The position numbers and the translations under genes were made by a program. Positions 36,876 to 46,045 of a stretch of 64,000 bases of DNA are shown piece by piece. Location: contig CAIMCD010000008.1 of NCBI GenBank assembly GCA_903839405.1, forward strand, positions 124,001 through 188,000, given 5' to 3'. Source of the stretch: an uncultured Chlorobiaceae bacterium (lineage in GTDB: Bacteria > Bacteroidota > Chlorobiia > Chlorobiales > Chlorobiaceae). How positions within the stretch are numbered: position 1 is the stretch's first letter; every line of letters begins with the position of its first letter. Below the pieces are notes generated by a model. It made no database searches. It saw only the letters and a list, made by a program, of their open reading frames with translations, and was not told the DNA's origin.

Positions 36876-37235
36876 TCACGTGTTCTTGCTCTCGTCCGGA
36901 GGATTACAGCTTCTTTTGCTGAGCATATATTTTTTTTCAAGCACCGAAATCCAGTACCCGCCACTTGTTCCTGTGATCAAGGAACCCCATATCATGCGTT
37001 CATAGAGATGGCAATCCCTCGGCAGTGATTTTCCGTTTGACTCAATTGCCCGGTCAAGCACGCAGAGCACAAACCGCTCAGTTACAGCCGAACCCTCAAG
37101 GTCTACTCCGTCCGGAGCAAAAACCTCGACAATGTCAAGAGAGTTATCCCACTCGGCCCAACAACTTTTATTGATTTCATTATGGTGTTCAACGCATAGT
37201 ATCATCTGTTTCAGTGTCATCGCCTCACTCTCCAT
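36876..37235 (-). CDS. Hypothetical protein, up to 119 aa
   Basis: Open frame on the minus strand between the GNAT-like gene and the NRPS remnant. The likely start is ATG at 37220 (MTLKQMILCVEHHNE), five codons inside the longest frame. It is soluble, with four Cys residues but no obvious metal motif and no recognised domain. A polar C-terminus (RSCNPPDESKNT) follows. The opposite frame shows nothing better. Moderate confidence that it is expressed. Confidence 0.5.
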   Translation of the reverse strand: MESEAMTLKQMILCVEHHNEINKSCWAEWDNSLDIVEVFAPDGVDLEGSAVTERFVLCVLDRAIESNGKSLPRDCHLYERMIWGSLITGTSGGYWISVLEKKYMLSKRSCNPPDESKNT

Positions 37236-37530
37236 CCGCTTTCGTTACACGCCGACTCTCTTGCTCCAATCCTCTCGCATCTCTTTGCTCTGTGGATGTA
37301 TTGAACAAACAAACAAACCGGGGAGTTCATGGATTTTTTATTTTTACGCGTAATTTACGTTTTTACGTCAACAGAAAGGAAGCCAGGTTCATTCATGACT
37401 ACCGGTAACCTTTTTTCATTACCACTAGCCGACAGCGAACCTCAGGATAGCATCAGGGAAGAACTGTAATTATCTCATGTATGTTGTCGATGTAAAAGTA
37501 GAGTGTTTAATAATTTTGAACGAGGATGCT

Positions 37531-39014
37531 ATGAGCGCGGCAATGCCATTGTGTGACACGAGTTCAGCGATGCTTACACCTCTTTACTGTTATCATCTCA
37601 GTTCTTCCCTCCATGAGCTTGTGGATCGGCAGGTAGCATTAAATCCTGATAATCCTGCTCTTCTTTTGCCCAAGGCAACCAACTCTCATATCGTGAGCTT
37701 GACAGGATCTCGACCCACGTTTCCCGTGCCTTGTTGAAGCTGGGAGTAACACATGGCTCATTTGACGTGATAACCACTATTCTTGGAATCCTCAAGGCAG
37801 GATGTAGCCTATGTTCCCCTTGATCCCAGCTATCCATCCGAAAGGTTCCGCCACATCATTGATGACGCCTCGATGCAACTCATTGTGAATCGCTATGCTT
37901 ACAAGGAGAGACTTTTTTTTGCTCATCATCCCTGCTCTTTGTTGATACGCTTCAAAATCAACCCTCTTCATCAACACCACTTTTTTCGCCCCAAGCTTCG
38001 GTTGCTGACGATATGGCTTATCTGCTCTATATTTCCTGTTCGACGGGAATGCCTAAAGGGGTCGTTTGCCATTACAAGGGTGTTATCGATCTCCTCAATG
38101 AGTTTCAGCCGCGTCAGCCGCTTGGCTTCAGCGACCGATGTGGCTGGCGGGCAAGCCTGAGTTGCGAGGCCTTGGTTTATGAAATCTTTTCCTCCCTGCT
38201 CTCCGGAGCAGCACTGGTTATGGTGCCGGATCATCTTCGCAAGGACGGAAGAGCTTTAATGGAGTGGTTGCATGAAAATCATATTACAAGTGCCTTTCTT
38301 CCTCCGATGATGATTCCGGATTTTCAGGAGTGGATAGAGCACAATCCGGATAAACGCATCGGGCTTTTTTCAGGCCCTGACCGTCGAAGAGCTTGCCCAC
38401 CGCATAAAAGATAATGCCTGGCTGCATAACCTTTCATGCATGGTATACCTGCAAGCGGGAGTTGCCTCAAAGGCCCTTCCACCGCTCTATTTTATCCATG
38501 TGCTTGGTATCGGTCTGAAATATTGCAGGCCTTTGGTACACTATCTTGGTTCGGAACTCCCCATCTATGCGCTTTCCATCCAGCTTCTTGATAAACCGCC
38601 CTAGGTTGAAAACCGGTTAGAAGAGCGGGCCCGGTTTTATATCCGTGAGTTGAATGAGATTCAGCCAGTTTGCCCTTATCTCTTTGTTGGGTTTTCTGTT
38701 GAAGGTTTGTCGCTTTTGAGATGGCCCGCCAGATGAGGGAGAGTGGGGATGATGTCCGCCTTGTGGCCCTACGGTGGGAAGGTAACGCTTTTCAGAAGTT
38801 ATGAGTGTTCTCAGGAGGGGTCAGCTACAGCGAGGCTCCTGAGATGGGTTGGGTAGAGGTTGCCTTGGGCGGGGTAGAGATTATTGATTGCCCGGGTGAT
38901 CACACAGGAATGCTCGCTGATCCGAATGTGGAGCTGGTTGCAATAAAGCTGAGAGCCTCTCTTGAGAGGGCTTTGCACCCTGAAAAGCCGGAACGATATG
39001 GTTCAGTGGATTAG
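37531..39014 (+). pseudogene. Decayed NRPS remnant: adenylation domain, carrier-domain tail, thioesterase
   Basis: Pieces of one nonribosomal peptide synthetase module spread over several frames. In order: SSLHELVDRQVALNPDNPAL (A-domain entry); YRELDRISTHVSRALLKLGV and ILGILKAG (next frame); AYVPLDPSYPSERFRHIIDDA (another frame); AYLLYISCSTGMPKGV (core A3, altered); then a jump from the mid-A domain to ALTVEELAHRIK, the usual end of a carrier domain. A type I thioesterase follows: LPPLYFIHVLGIGLKYCRPL, LVHYLGSELPIYAL, TAG stop at 38601-38603, VGFSVEG (GxSxG serine), a frameshift, AFEMARQMRESGDDVRLVAL, and CPGDHTGML with the catalytic His at about 38904. At least four frame breaks plus a deletion; no intact copy nearby. 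Confidence 0.8.
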
Positions 39015-39025
39015 GCGAAAGAAGC

Positions 39026-39059
39026 GAAAAAGAAAAGGCAGGATGTCACTCCTGCCTTT
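39026..39059 (-). terminator. Intrinsic terminator of the porin gene
   Basis: On the minus strand AAAGGCAGGA pairs with TCCTGCCTTT (39050-39059 and 39034-39043, 6-nt loop) and is followed by TTTTCTTTTT. It lies about 26 bp past the porin stop. Confidence 0.85.
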
Positions 39060-39084
39060 GGTCGTATGTTTTACATGATACCAA

Positions 39085-39750
39085 TCAGAACGATGCCATA
39101 AAGACAAGGTTTGATTTCTCGGTGTCAGGGTTGTAGACAAATGAGCCGCTGAATCTGTCTTTTGAAACGGTAATGCCCAGATTGACAAGATTAAAGCCGT
39201 TTCCTTTTGTCGGAGCATACTCAACTTCATTGCCAGCGCCGGCAACGGCTTTAGCTGTGTAACCATCCTTGTTGTAGAACTTGTAACCAGCTTCCAGATA
39301 TTTTGCATGGTTATAGTCAACTCCACCAATGTTAATAGCGGCAAGAAGGCTGAGATTGTCTTTTTCATAGCCTACGCTGGCCTCAAGGGTGTTTGGTCCT
39401 GTCGTGCTGAAATCAAAGGCTCTTGAGGTATCAGTAACGATATTATAATCAGTTACGGTTGCACTGAAAGGCCCGACAGGCAGAGTTACATACAGATCAA
39501 CTTCCTTATATCTTGTGGCGCTATTATTATCGATTGCATATGATCCCCATCCACCAAGGATTACTCCGGTTCCAGGGAAGGTATAGCTCAAAGCTGGCTG
39601 AATGGCCGGTGAGTTACCGATATCGCTACCTCTCCAGACGTAACTGCTTACAATGTCAGCGCCGGTTTTAAACCCTTCAGCCTGGGCTGTACCGCTTAAT
39701 CCTGCAAAAAGAGCTACAGCGAGGCTTACGAGTTTTGCTGTTTTTTTCAT
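39085..39750 (-). CDS. TorF family putative porin
   Basis: 221 aa with a signal peptide (MKKTAKLVSLAVALFAGLSG, cleavage after AQA). The mature part is beta-strand rich, beginning FKTGADIVSSYVWRGSDIGNSPAIQPALSY, the diagnostic start of TorF/Gcw_chp outer-membrane proteins (SxYxxRGxxxxxxxPAxQ). The C-terminus ends in NLVFMASF, with terminal Phe as expected for an outer-membrane barrel. The substrate is unknown. A roughly 270-bp AT-rich region separates it from the divergent anti-sigma factor gene. Confidence 0.88.
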   Translation of the reverse strand: MKKTAKLVSLAVALFAGLSGTAQAEGFKTGADIVSSYVWRGSDIGNSPAIQPALSYTFPGTGVILGGWGSYAIDNNSATRYKEVDLYVTLPVGPFSATVTDYNIVTDTSRAFDFSTTGPNTLEASVGYEKDNLSLLAAINIGGVDYNHAKYLEAGYKFYNKDGYTAKAVAGAGNEVEYAPTKGNGFNLVNLGITVSKDRFSGSFVYNPDTEKSNLVFMASF

Positions 39751-40019
39751 GGAAATACTCCTGTTTCTGGTTTTTTTAGAGTTGTGTGATCAGTTTAATT
39801 TACTGATTTTAGTTTCTTAAAAAATTTTACAATTCTTTTAAGAAGGTATTCAGTCCTAATATAAATATTTAATAAAAAAATACAAATACGTAATAAATAA
39901 TTAAGCGGTGAGTTATTTTGCCTTAAATAAGTAAAGCGATACTCTCTTTTTAGGGCTTGAAAGCCTTTGGGTTATCTTTATAAACAGACCACCTCCAGGG
40001 CTCTCTTTTGCAATGCGTT

Positions 40020-40448
40020 ATGAAACAAGATGAAATTGTGCTAACGGGAGGCTACCCGGCATACGAAGCGCTGCATGAGTTTGTTGTGCTTTTTGGCCGA
40101 AGTGCGGGCTACAGCCCTGAGTTTATGGAGGATATTCAGCTTGCCCTGAAAGAGGCCTTTGTCAATGCCGTCAAACACGGCAACCGCGAGCAGCGGGAAC
40201 GGAGTGTTACCTGTTCACTCACCGCTTCAGCGAGCGGGCTTCAAGCTTCCATCAGGGATTGCGGAGCAGGATTTGCTCTCTCGGAACTCTCTGATCCCAC
40301 TGAGGGAGCGAATCGCACTAAAACATCCGGAAGGGGCCTCTATATTATTCAGAGTATCGCTGAAATTGTTGCTCTTGTGCGTGACGGAGAGGGATCAACC
40401 CTTATATTATCTTTTCAGGATTCAGCGCACCCTCACCTTCCGGCCTAA
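40020..40448 (+). CDS. RsbW-like anti-sigma factor / serine kinase (HATPase_c)
   Basis: 142 aa from the ATG at 40020 (a TTG at 40008 is also in frame). GHKL-type ATP-binding domain: the N-box is [15 protein letters not shown] (about residues 43-57), G1 is [10 protein letters not shown], and G2 is [13 protein letters not shown]. This is the single-domain form found in partner-switching systems, where it binds a sigma factor or phosphorylates a STAS-domain antagonist. A STAS protein is encoded at 16898-17509 in this window, but whether they are partners is unknown. It precedes pgi by about 30 bp. Confidence 0.87.
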   Translation: MKQDEIVLTGGYPAYEALHEFVVLFGRSAGYSPEFMEDIQLALKEAFVNAVKHGNREQRERSVTCSLTASASGLQASIRDCGAGFALSELSDPTEGANRTKTSGRGLYIIQSIAEIVALVRDGEGSTLILSFQDSAHPHLPA

Positions 40449-40480
40449 TAATTTCTAAAACTGGTAAACAAGCTTTAAAC

Positions 40481-42136
40481 ATGGATCTATCACGAAGCGC
40501 CGCATGGAGCGCCCTTGTCTCACATAAAGAAGAAGTCGATAATCTGCAGATGAGGGAGCTCTTTGCGAAGGAGAGCAACCGGTTTGAACGCTTCTCAATC
40601 TGGTGTAAGGGGATGATGCTCGACTATTCAAAAAACCGGATCACTCCGAGGAGCATGGAGTTGCTGCTGGATCTGGCAAGAAGTGCTGGAGTGGAAGAGA
40701 AGCGGAAAGCGATGTTTGAGGGTGAGGCGATAAACGTTACCGAAAATCGTGCAGTGCTGCATACCGCTCTTCGCCGGCCGCCGGGTTACGAGCTTCATCT
40801 TGATGGAGTTGATGTTTCATCCGAAATCGCCGATGTGCTGGCGCAGATGAGAGAGTGCTGTGAGCGGGTTATCTCGGGATCGTGGAAAGGTTATACGGGA
40901 AAACGGATGACCGATGTGGTCAATATCGGTATTGGCGGCTCCGATCTTGGCCCCTTTATGGTCACCGAAGCGCTTCGCCCTTTTGCCCATGGCCATCTTC
41001 AGGTTCATTTTGTTTCCAATATTGATGGAAGCCACATCAGTGAGACACTGAAAAAGCTCAATCCGGAAACAACGCTTTTTATTATTGCCTCGAAAACCTT
41101 TACCACAATCGAAACACTGACGAATGCCATGAGCGCCCGTGAGTGGTTTTTAAACCATGCCGACGACCGGTCGCATATTGCAAAGCATTTTATAGCTGTT
41201 TCGACCAATCGTGAGCAAGTTGTGGCATTCGGGATAGATGAAGCCAATATGTTTCGATTCTGGGATTGGGTAGGAGGGCGTTACTCCCTCTGGTCTTCAA
41301 TAGGACTCTCTATAGCGCTTTTCCTCGGTTTTGATCGTTTTCAGGAGTTGCTCAATGGCGCTTATGCGATGGATCAGCATTTCCTGGATGCGCCCTTTGA
41401 AAACAATATTCCCGTGGTGCTGGCTCTGCTTGGTATCTGGTACAATAACTTTTTTGATCTCTCCTCCCACGCCGTCATTCCCTACGACCAGTATCTCCAC
41501 CGTTTTCCGGCCTATCTCCAGCAGCTTGATATGGAGAGTAATGGCAAGCGGGTTGAATGTCAGGGGAAGCTGGTGGAGTATGCAACGGGTCCGGTTGTTT
41601 GGGGCGAACCGGGCACCAACTCACAACATGCTTTTTTTCAGCTTCTGCATCAGGGAACCAACGTTATTCCGGCTGATTTTATTGTGCCGCTGAAAACCCA
41701 GAACCCGGTTGGAGAACATCACGATCTCTTGCTTGCCAACTGTTTTGCCCAGACAGAAGCACTGATGAAAGGCAAAAATGAGCAAGAGGTCGTGCAGGAA
41801 CTGCAGGCGGCTGGATGTGACGCTGCAACCGTGGAGATGCTGCTGCCACACAAGGTTTTTCCCGGAAACCGGCCAACCAATACCATTCTGCTGGATGAGC
41901 TCACGCCCTTTACGCTCGGTTCTCTTATTGCGATGTATGAGCACAAGGTTTTTGTGCAGGGAGTGATCTGGAGGGTTAACTCTTTTGACCAGTGGGGGGT
42001 CGAGCTTGGCAAACAGCTTGCCAAGGCCATTTATTCTGAAATCCAAGGCAGTGAAACGGTATCAGGGCATGACAGCTCAACCAATTCCCTGATAAACGTT
42101 TACCGGGCATTTCGTTCGAAAAGTTTTTCCGAATAA
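40481..42136 (+). CDS. pgi: Glucose-6-phosphate isomerase
   Basis: Interconverts glucose-6-phosphate and fructose-6-phosphate. 551 aa, the long bacterial/eukaryotic type. Motifs: [37 protein letters not shown], the active-site [14 protein letters not shown], and the C-terminal signature [39 protein letters not shown] gives the conserved catalytic His region. The gene ends with a strong terminator. Confident assignment. Confidence 0.97.
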   Translation: MDLSRSAAWSALVSHKEEVDNLQMRELFAKESNRFERFSIWCKGMMLDYSKNRITPRSMELLLDLARSAGVEEKRKAMFEGEAINVTENRAVLHTALRRPPGYELHLDGVDVSSEIADVLAQMRECCERVISGSWKGYTGKRMTDVVNIGIGGSDLGPFMVTEALRPFAHGHLQVHFVSNIDGSHISETLKKLNPETTLFIIASKTFTTIETLTNAMSAREWFLNHADDRSHIAKHFIAVSTNREQVVAFGIDEANMFRFWDWVGGRYSLWSSIGLSIALFLGFDRFQELLNGAYAMDQHFLDAPFENNIPVVLALLGIWYNNFFDLSSHAVIPYDQYLHRFPAYLQQLDMESNGKRVECQGKLVEYATGPVVWGEPGTNSQHAFFQLLHQGTNVIPADFIVPLKTQNPVGEHHDLLLANCFAQTEALMKGKNEQEVVQELQAAGCDAATVEMLLPHKVFPGNRPTNTILLDELTPFTLGSLIAMYEHKVFVQGVIWRVNSFDQWGVELGKQLAKAIYSEIQGSETVSGHDSSTNSLINVYRAFRSKSFSE

Positions 42137-42874
42137 GGGGAGAGTCAGCCCTGAGGCTGAAGACGACCAACAAAAAGAGTGCCTTATCACAACGGAAGTG
42201 ATAAGGCACTCTTTTTGTTTATCCCCAGCACATCTCACCCGGACTTTTCCCTCACCTCCTTTCCTGCCAGAGCGTTCAGCTCTTCCAGTTGCCCCGAGCG
42301 TTAGCCATCATCTCAGAAGCTCGGGACAGTACTCTCCGCAGTGACAGAGGTTGCTCTACTCCTTCGATTGGAGGTGTTGAGAGTGGCACACAATCTTTCT
42401 GGCTTCATTTTTTTCGGGTTATTAACATAAATGGCATAATTTTTATTGAAAAAAAGATAAAAAGCATAAGAATTTTTACATAAATGTGTTTTTTTTAAAA
42501 AAAATTCTCTTACTTTTGAATTGTGGCTTGGTTTTGAACCATCATGATTCAGGATGTGGAGCAAGCTGAAACGGAAAAGAATACAAAATAGTTGGCGTGT
42601 ATTTGGCGTATCATTCTGATTGAGTCACTATGTTTGAGGGTTTGGCCGGAAAGAGAGAAAATTTGAGTTCAAGGAGTGACGGTGGCTATCGGGGGGATGC
42701 TCTTCAGCAGGAAAAGTTGGCTCAGGCAGAGGGAAGGAAAACCGTAACGATCACCGACTGATGGAGAAGATTTTTTATGATATGGAATCAGTCAATGCTC
42801 AGAGGAAAAGATTTGGTGACTGGAGAGTAAAAACAACAGTTTTGGTAATTTCTTAATAATTAAAATCAGTTCAT
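42137..42874. other. 738-bp region between pgi and amt; tiny ORFs only
   Basis: After the pgi terminator (ending at 42217) no recognised gene is seen. There is an AT-rich part at 42400-42530. Two very small ORFs overlap as TGATG: 42630-42761 (43 aa, from MFEGLAGKRE) and 42761-42856 (31 aa, from MEKIFYDMES). Neither has a clear ribosome-binding site or a known family. The stretch probably contains the amt promoter; I could not find a convincing sigma-54 site. Confidence 0.35.
42177..42217 (+). terminator. Intrinsic terminator after pgi
   Basis: 14-bp perfect stem GAGTGCCTTATCAC (42177-42190) and GTGATAAGGCACTC (42198-42211), followed by five T. It ends 81 bp past the pgi stop. Confidence 0.92.
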
Positions 42875-44416
42875 ATGAAATCAGGAACTATCAGCCTCGA
42901 AAGAGGGAGGTATTTTGCCCGAATCCGGCAAAATATTTCGAAACAAAAAAACTGGAAACTTGGGTTAACCATTTTTGCAGGAAAGATGATTGGACTTTTT
43001 CTTGTCCTTTTATCCATGAGTACGTTAGCAGGAGTTGTCGGTGTACCTGCCATGGCGGCACAAACCTACTCCCCGGTTGAAACGAGTTTAATTAATTCCC
43101 TCAACACGGTATGGACATTGGTAGCTGCGGCCCTCGTATTTGGAATGCAGGCAGGCTTCGTTATGCTGGAAGCTGGTTTTGCCAGAAAACAGGAAACCGT
43201 TAACGTTTTGATTGAGTGCGTCCTCGATACAGCTATCTGCGGTATCTCATTCTGGGCAATCGGTTATGCATTCATGTTCAGTGAAGGTAACGGCTTTATC
43301 GGTCAACACTGGTTCTTCCTGCAAGGTGCGCCTAATACCTATGGAACCACGGGCGTAGCACTTCTTGCCCATTGGGTTTTCCAGTTTGCCTTTGCCGATA
43401 CCGCTTCAACCATTACCTCTGGCGCAATGATCGGACGTACCAGTTTCCGTGGCGATATTCTCTATAGTATTGGCGTAACGGCTTTTATCTATCCTATCAT
43501 TGGTCACTGGGCTTGGGGTCCGGACGGTTTCCTGGTCACCATGGGCACTCCAGGACATTTCCTGCCTGCACTTGGTAATCCTTTCCGCGATTTCGCCGGT
43601 TCGACCGTTGTGCATACCATTGGTGGTGTTGTTTCACTGGCCGGAGCCATTGTTTTGGGGCCTCGCATCGGACGTGTTTTCCTGCGCGATGACAAGGAGA
43701 GAGGCGGTTTGCCTGCGGCCCACAACCTGCCGGTTGCTGTAACCGGAGCATTTCTCTTGTGGTTTGGATGGTATGGCTTTAACCCTGGCAGTACCCTTTC
43801 AGCCATGGACGCTGTTGGCATTGGCCGCGTGGCGGCAAACACAACACTGGCCGCTTGCGGTGGATCATTGAGTGCCATGTTTTTAGCCTTCTATTTTGGT
43901 TCATTCAAAGGTAAATTTGACGTTGGCTTTACCGTGAACGGCCTCTTGGGCGGACTTGTTGCCATCACCGCACCATGTTACTGGGTTTCACCCTTCGGCT
44001 CCATCATCATTGGTCTTATTGCCGGTGGTATTGTTTTTGGTGGCATCTACCTGCTTGAATATCTCCGCATTGATGATCCTGTCGGTGCAGTTCCGGTTCA
44101 TGGCTTGAACGGTATTTTCGGAACCTGGGCTATTGGTTTGTTTGCTACCGGAGAGTACGGATGTGCCACTCCTTTCGGCCCTGATAACAGTGCTCCTGTC
44201 ACAGGATTGTTTTATGGTGGCGGCTGGAATGTCTTTCTTGCTCAATTTGTCGGAAACGCAATTGTTACCCTGACAACCTTTACCGTTGCAATCATTTTAA
44301 TGTGGGTAATCAACAAGTTGCCATACCCATTTAAATTGCGCGTTGAAGCTGAAGGTGAAACAGGAGTTGGTGGCCTGGATGTGTTTGAGCATGGTGCTGA
44401 AGCCTACACCCACTGA
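42875..44416 (+). CDS. amt: Ammonium transporter (Amt/MEP/Rh family)
   Basis: 513 aa membrane channel, longer than the usual 400-450 aa because of an N-terminal extension of about 50 residues. Family features: MQAGFVMLEAGFARKQETVNVL near the N-terminus, FQFAFADTASTITSGAM, DFAGSTVVHTIGGVVSLAGA with the pore His, and VPVHGLNGIFGTWAIGLFATG carrying the second pore His. About 11 TM helices after the leader. The extension includes a basic start and one hydrophobic stretch (LFLVLLSMSTLAGVVGVPAMAA), which looks like a signal peptide. It is followed by a PII gene, the usual partner that blocks Amt in the nitrogen-replete state. Confidence 0.95.
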   Translation: MKSGTISLERGRYFARIRQNISKQKNWKLGLTIFAGKMIGLFLVLLSMSTLAGVVGVPAMAAQTYSPVETSLINSLNTVWTLVAAALVFGMQAGFVMLEAGFARKQETVNVLIECVLDTAICGISFWAIGYAFMFSEGNGFIGQHWFFLQGAPNTYGTTGVALLAHWVFQFAFADTASTITSGAMIGRTSFRGDILYSIGVTAFIYPIIGHWAWGPDGFLVTMGTPGHFLPALGNPFRDFAGSTVVHTIGGVVSLAGAIVLGPRIGRVFLRDDKERGGLPAAHNLPVAVTGAFLLWFGWYGFNPGSTLSAMDAVGIGRVAANTTLAACGGSLSAMFLAFYFGSFKGKFDVGFTVNGLLGGLVAITAPCYWVSPFGSIIIGLIAGGIVFGGIYLLEYLRIDDPVGAVPVHGLNGIFGTWAIGLFATGEYGCATPFGPDNSAPVTGLFYGGGWNVFLAQFVGNAIVTLTTFTVAIILMWVINKLPYPFKLRVEAEGETGVGGLDVFEHGAEAYTH

Positions 44417-44429
44417 TTGAGAGAAAATT

Positions 44430-44469
44430 GATTGAAAACAGGAAGACAAGAGTTCTCCTGTTTTCAATC
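44430..44469 (+). other. 14-bp inverted repeat between amt and the PII gene
   Basis: GATTGAAAACAGGA (44430-44443) and TCCTGTTTTCAATC (44456-44469) form a perfect stem with a 12-nt loop, 14 bp after the amt stop. There is no T run behind it, so it is not a classical terminator; it may trim the transcript or lower PII expression. Confidence 0.6.
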
Positions 44470-44577
44470 AATCGGATACGATGAAAATGATAAACTTCCA
44501 TGCAGATGCATTGATTTTGGAATCAAAAGTTAGTTTTCATTTTTAACCATCATTTAATTCTTAAAAACAGATCTATT

Positions 44578-44925
44578 ATGAAAAAAATAGAAGCAATCAT
44601 AAGACGCTCCAAATTCGAAGAAGTTAAGGCAGCATTACATGCTATTGATATCGACTTCTTTTCTTATACCGAATCCTATGGAGTTGGCAATGAACGGCAA
44701 AAGAAAAACGTATTTCGTGGCTCTGCTGATACTGATTTTATTTCGCGTTTGACCTTGTCTATTGTTGTTCGCGACATCAATCTTAAAAAAACCGTAGAGT
44801 GCCTTTTGAAATCAGCCTATACCGGTGAAGTTGGTGACGGAAAGATCTTTGTTTGGACTATTGAAGAGTCTTACCGCATTCGCACCGGAGAGAGCGGGGA
44901 TGATTCCATGTATAACAAAGATTAG
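44578..44925 (+). CDS. PII family nitrogen regulatory protein with atypical T-loop
   Basis: 115 aa. Overall PII fold: MKKIEAIIRRSKFEEVKAAL, B-loop TGEVGDGKIFVW, C-loop RIRTGE. Aligned to E. coli GlnB, the T-loop is altered: the uridylylated Tyr51 is Phe (NVFRGS) and Gln39, which contacts 2-oxoglutarate/Mg-ATP, is Glu. The normal uridylylation signal is therefore absent. It lies directly after amt, which supports a role in gating that transporter. I would not assign a glnB or glnK symbol. Confidence 0.88.
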   Translation: MKKIEAIIRRSKFEEVKAALHAIDIDFFSYTESYGVGNERQKKNVFRGSADTDFISRLTLSIVVRDINLKKTVECLLKSAYTGEVGDGKIFVWTIEESYRIRTGESGDDSMYNKD

Positions 44926-45249
44926 TTGACCAGAATAATAATGACACTCTGAATAATCCTTCGGTTCAGAGTGTCAGCTCGGCATATCCCTCTCATCTCT
45001 TCAGGACAGCATCCTCGTATCTCAGTTATCTGATAGTAAAAAATCGGGATGGCACCACAACCGGAGACCCACATCCCCTACACCAGTGGCAGCCTGACTT
45101 CTTATCCCTCTTGAACCATGCACACATCCTCTTCTATCAATCAGTCGCATTGGCTTTTTTGATGAAGAGAGTTAATATCTCAGTAGTTATATTGGGTTGA
45201 TAACGGATTTGTAGCATTCATAAACAATCTTTTTAGGGAGAACGTAATC
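44926..45249. other. 324-bp intergenic stretch
   Basis: No gene is seen. It holds one perfect 12-bp inverted repeat, TGACACTCTGAA (44942-44953) and TTCAGAGTGTCA (44965-44976), 16 bp past the PII stop. No T run follows it, so its role as terminator is uncertain. The last 60 bp are the AT-rich leader of the next gene, with AGGGAGAA as the ribosome-binding site. Confidence 0.45.
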
Positions 45250-45519
45250 ATGCAGACAATTTATGCTGATGGAATTGCCAACATTACCCTGATTGATGGT
45301 GTTGTTCGTCTGGATCTGGTCAATATTACCCAGCTTGAAAAGGATAAGGCCAATATCCGTCCGGTTGGGGCGCTGGCTTTTTCGCTACCTGCACTGCTTC
45401 GTGTGCATGAACAGCTTTCAAAAGCTATCAACAAAATGCTTGAAGAGGGTATTCTGAAGAAAACGGATGCCTCAGCTCCTGTGGTGCCAGATGTTTTGCT
45501 TTCTGATGGAACGGTTTGA
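45250..45519 (+). CDS. Conserved hypothetical protein, 89 aa
   Basis: Small soluble protein beginning MQTIYADGIANITLIDGVVR, with a beta-strand-rich first half (alternating Ile/Val) and a helical second half (LPALLRVHEQLSKAINKML). I do not recognise the family. The start has a good ribosome-binding site (AGGGAG, 8 bp upstream), which argues that it is real. An intrinsic terminator lies about 210 bp downstream. It precedes the giant adhesin gene by about 530 bp with no evident link. Confidence 0.65.
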   Translation: MQTIYADGIANITLIDGVVRLDLVNITQLEKDKANIRPVGALAFSLPALLRVHEQLSKAINKMLEEGILKKTDASAPVVPDVLLSDGTV

Positions 45520-46045
45520 TTCATGCATCCTGGATCGGCAGGTGGAGCTTTCCTGTCGAATGCGTTTATTTGAATTGTTCGCTGTTACGTAAAGAATATG
45601 CTGCTTGTCGAACAACAAAAGGCGTGAGTTTATTTCTTCAAATGAATGACTTTTATTCTGATTGGACGGTGAATTACTGAGGTGATTGACATTTTTGGAG
45701 CGAGGGGACAATCATGGTTTCCATCTTTCAGGGCTTGTATTTTTGCGTATAAAATACAAGCCTTTTTTATTGAGACTCTCCATTTGTGTTTGTTTTGGTG
45801 TAAAAGTCGGAGTAAATCTTCTTCCAGTTTCTTTTCATTCAAGGTATTGGTGATATAGTTTTTTTCTGTATTGCTGATTTGCTTTCCGGCAACTTAAACG
45901 ATAGCCCGCTTTATTGTTTAAGAATTGAATGAATATGAGGTTAGAACTACCTGTATCTGATATTTTTTTTCGATATACTCTATATCGCATATAAATTTCA
46001 TGTCATTTATCGTGATTTACTTAATAACTTCTTAAGGGGTATCTT
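45520..46045. other. 526-bp leader region of the giant adhesin gene
   Basis: Contains an intrinsic terminator at 45732-45768 and then about 280 bp of AT-rich DNA that must hold the promoter of the giant gene. A 17-bp perfect palindrome CGATATACTCTATATCG (45971-45987) is centred about 67 bp upstream of the ATG and could be an operator. AAGGGG just before the ATG serves as ribosome-binding site. Confidence 0.4.
45732..45768 (+). terminator. Intrinsic terminator upstream of the giant adhesin gene
   Basis: Stem GGCTTGTATTTT (45732-45743) and AAAATACAAGCC (45751-45762), followed by six T. It probably ends the transcript of the 89-aa gene. Confidence 0.85.

Noticed and set aside
42560..42640. Sigma-54 promoter for amt (TTGGCGTGTATTTGGCG)
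   Set aside because: The GG and GC elements and spacing do not fit the TGGCAC-N5-TTGC consensus well enough to claim.
45630..45842. 70-aa minus-strand frame over the terminator before the giant gene
   Set aside because: It covers a strong plus-strand terminator stem and shows no start signal or known domain.
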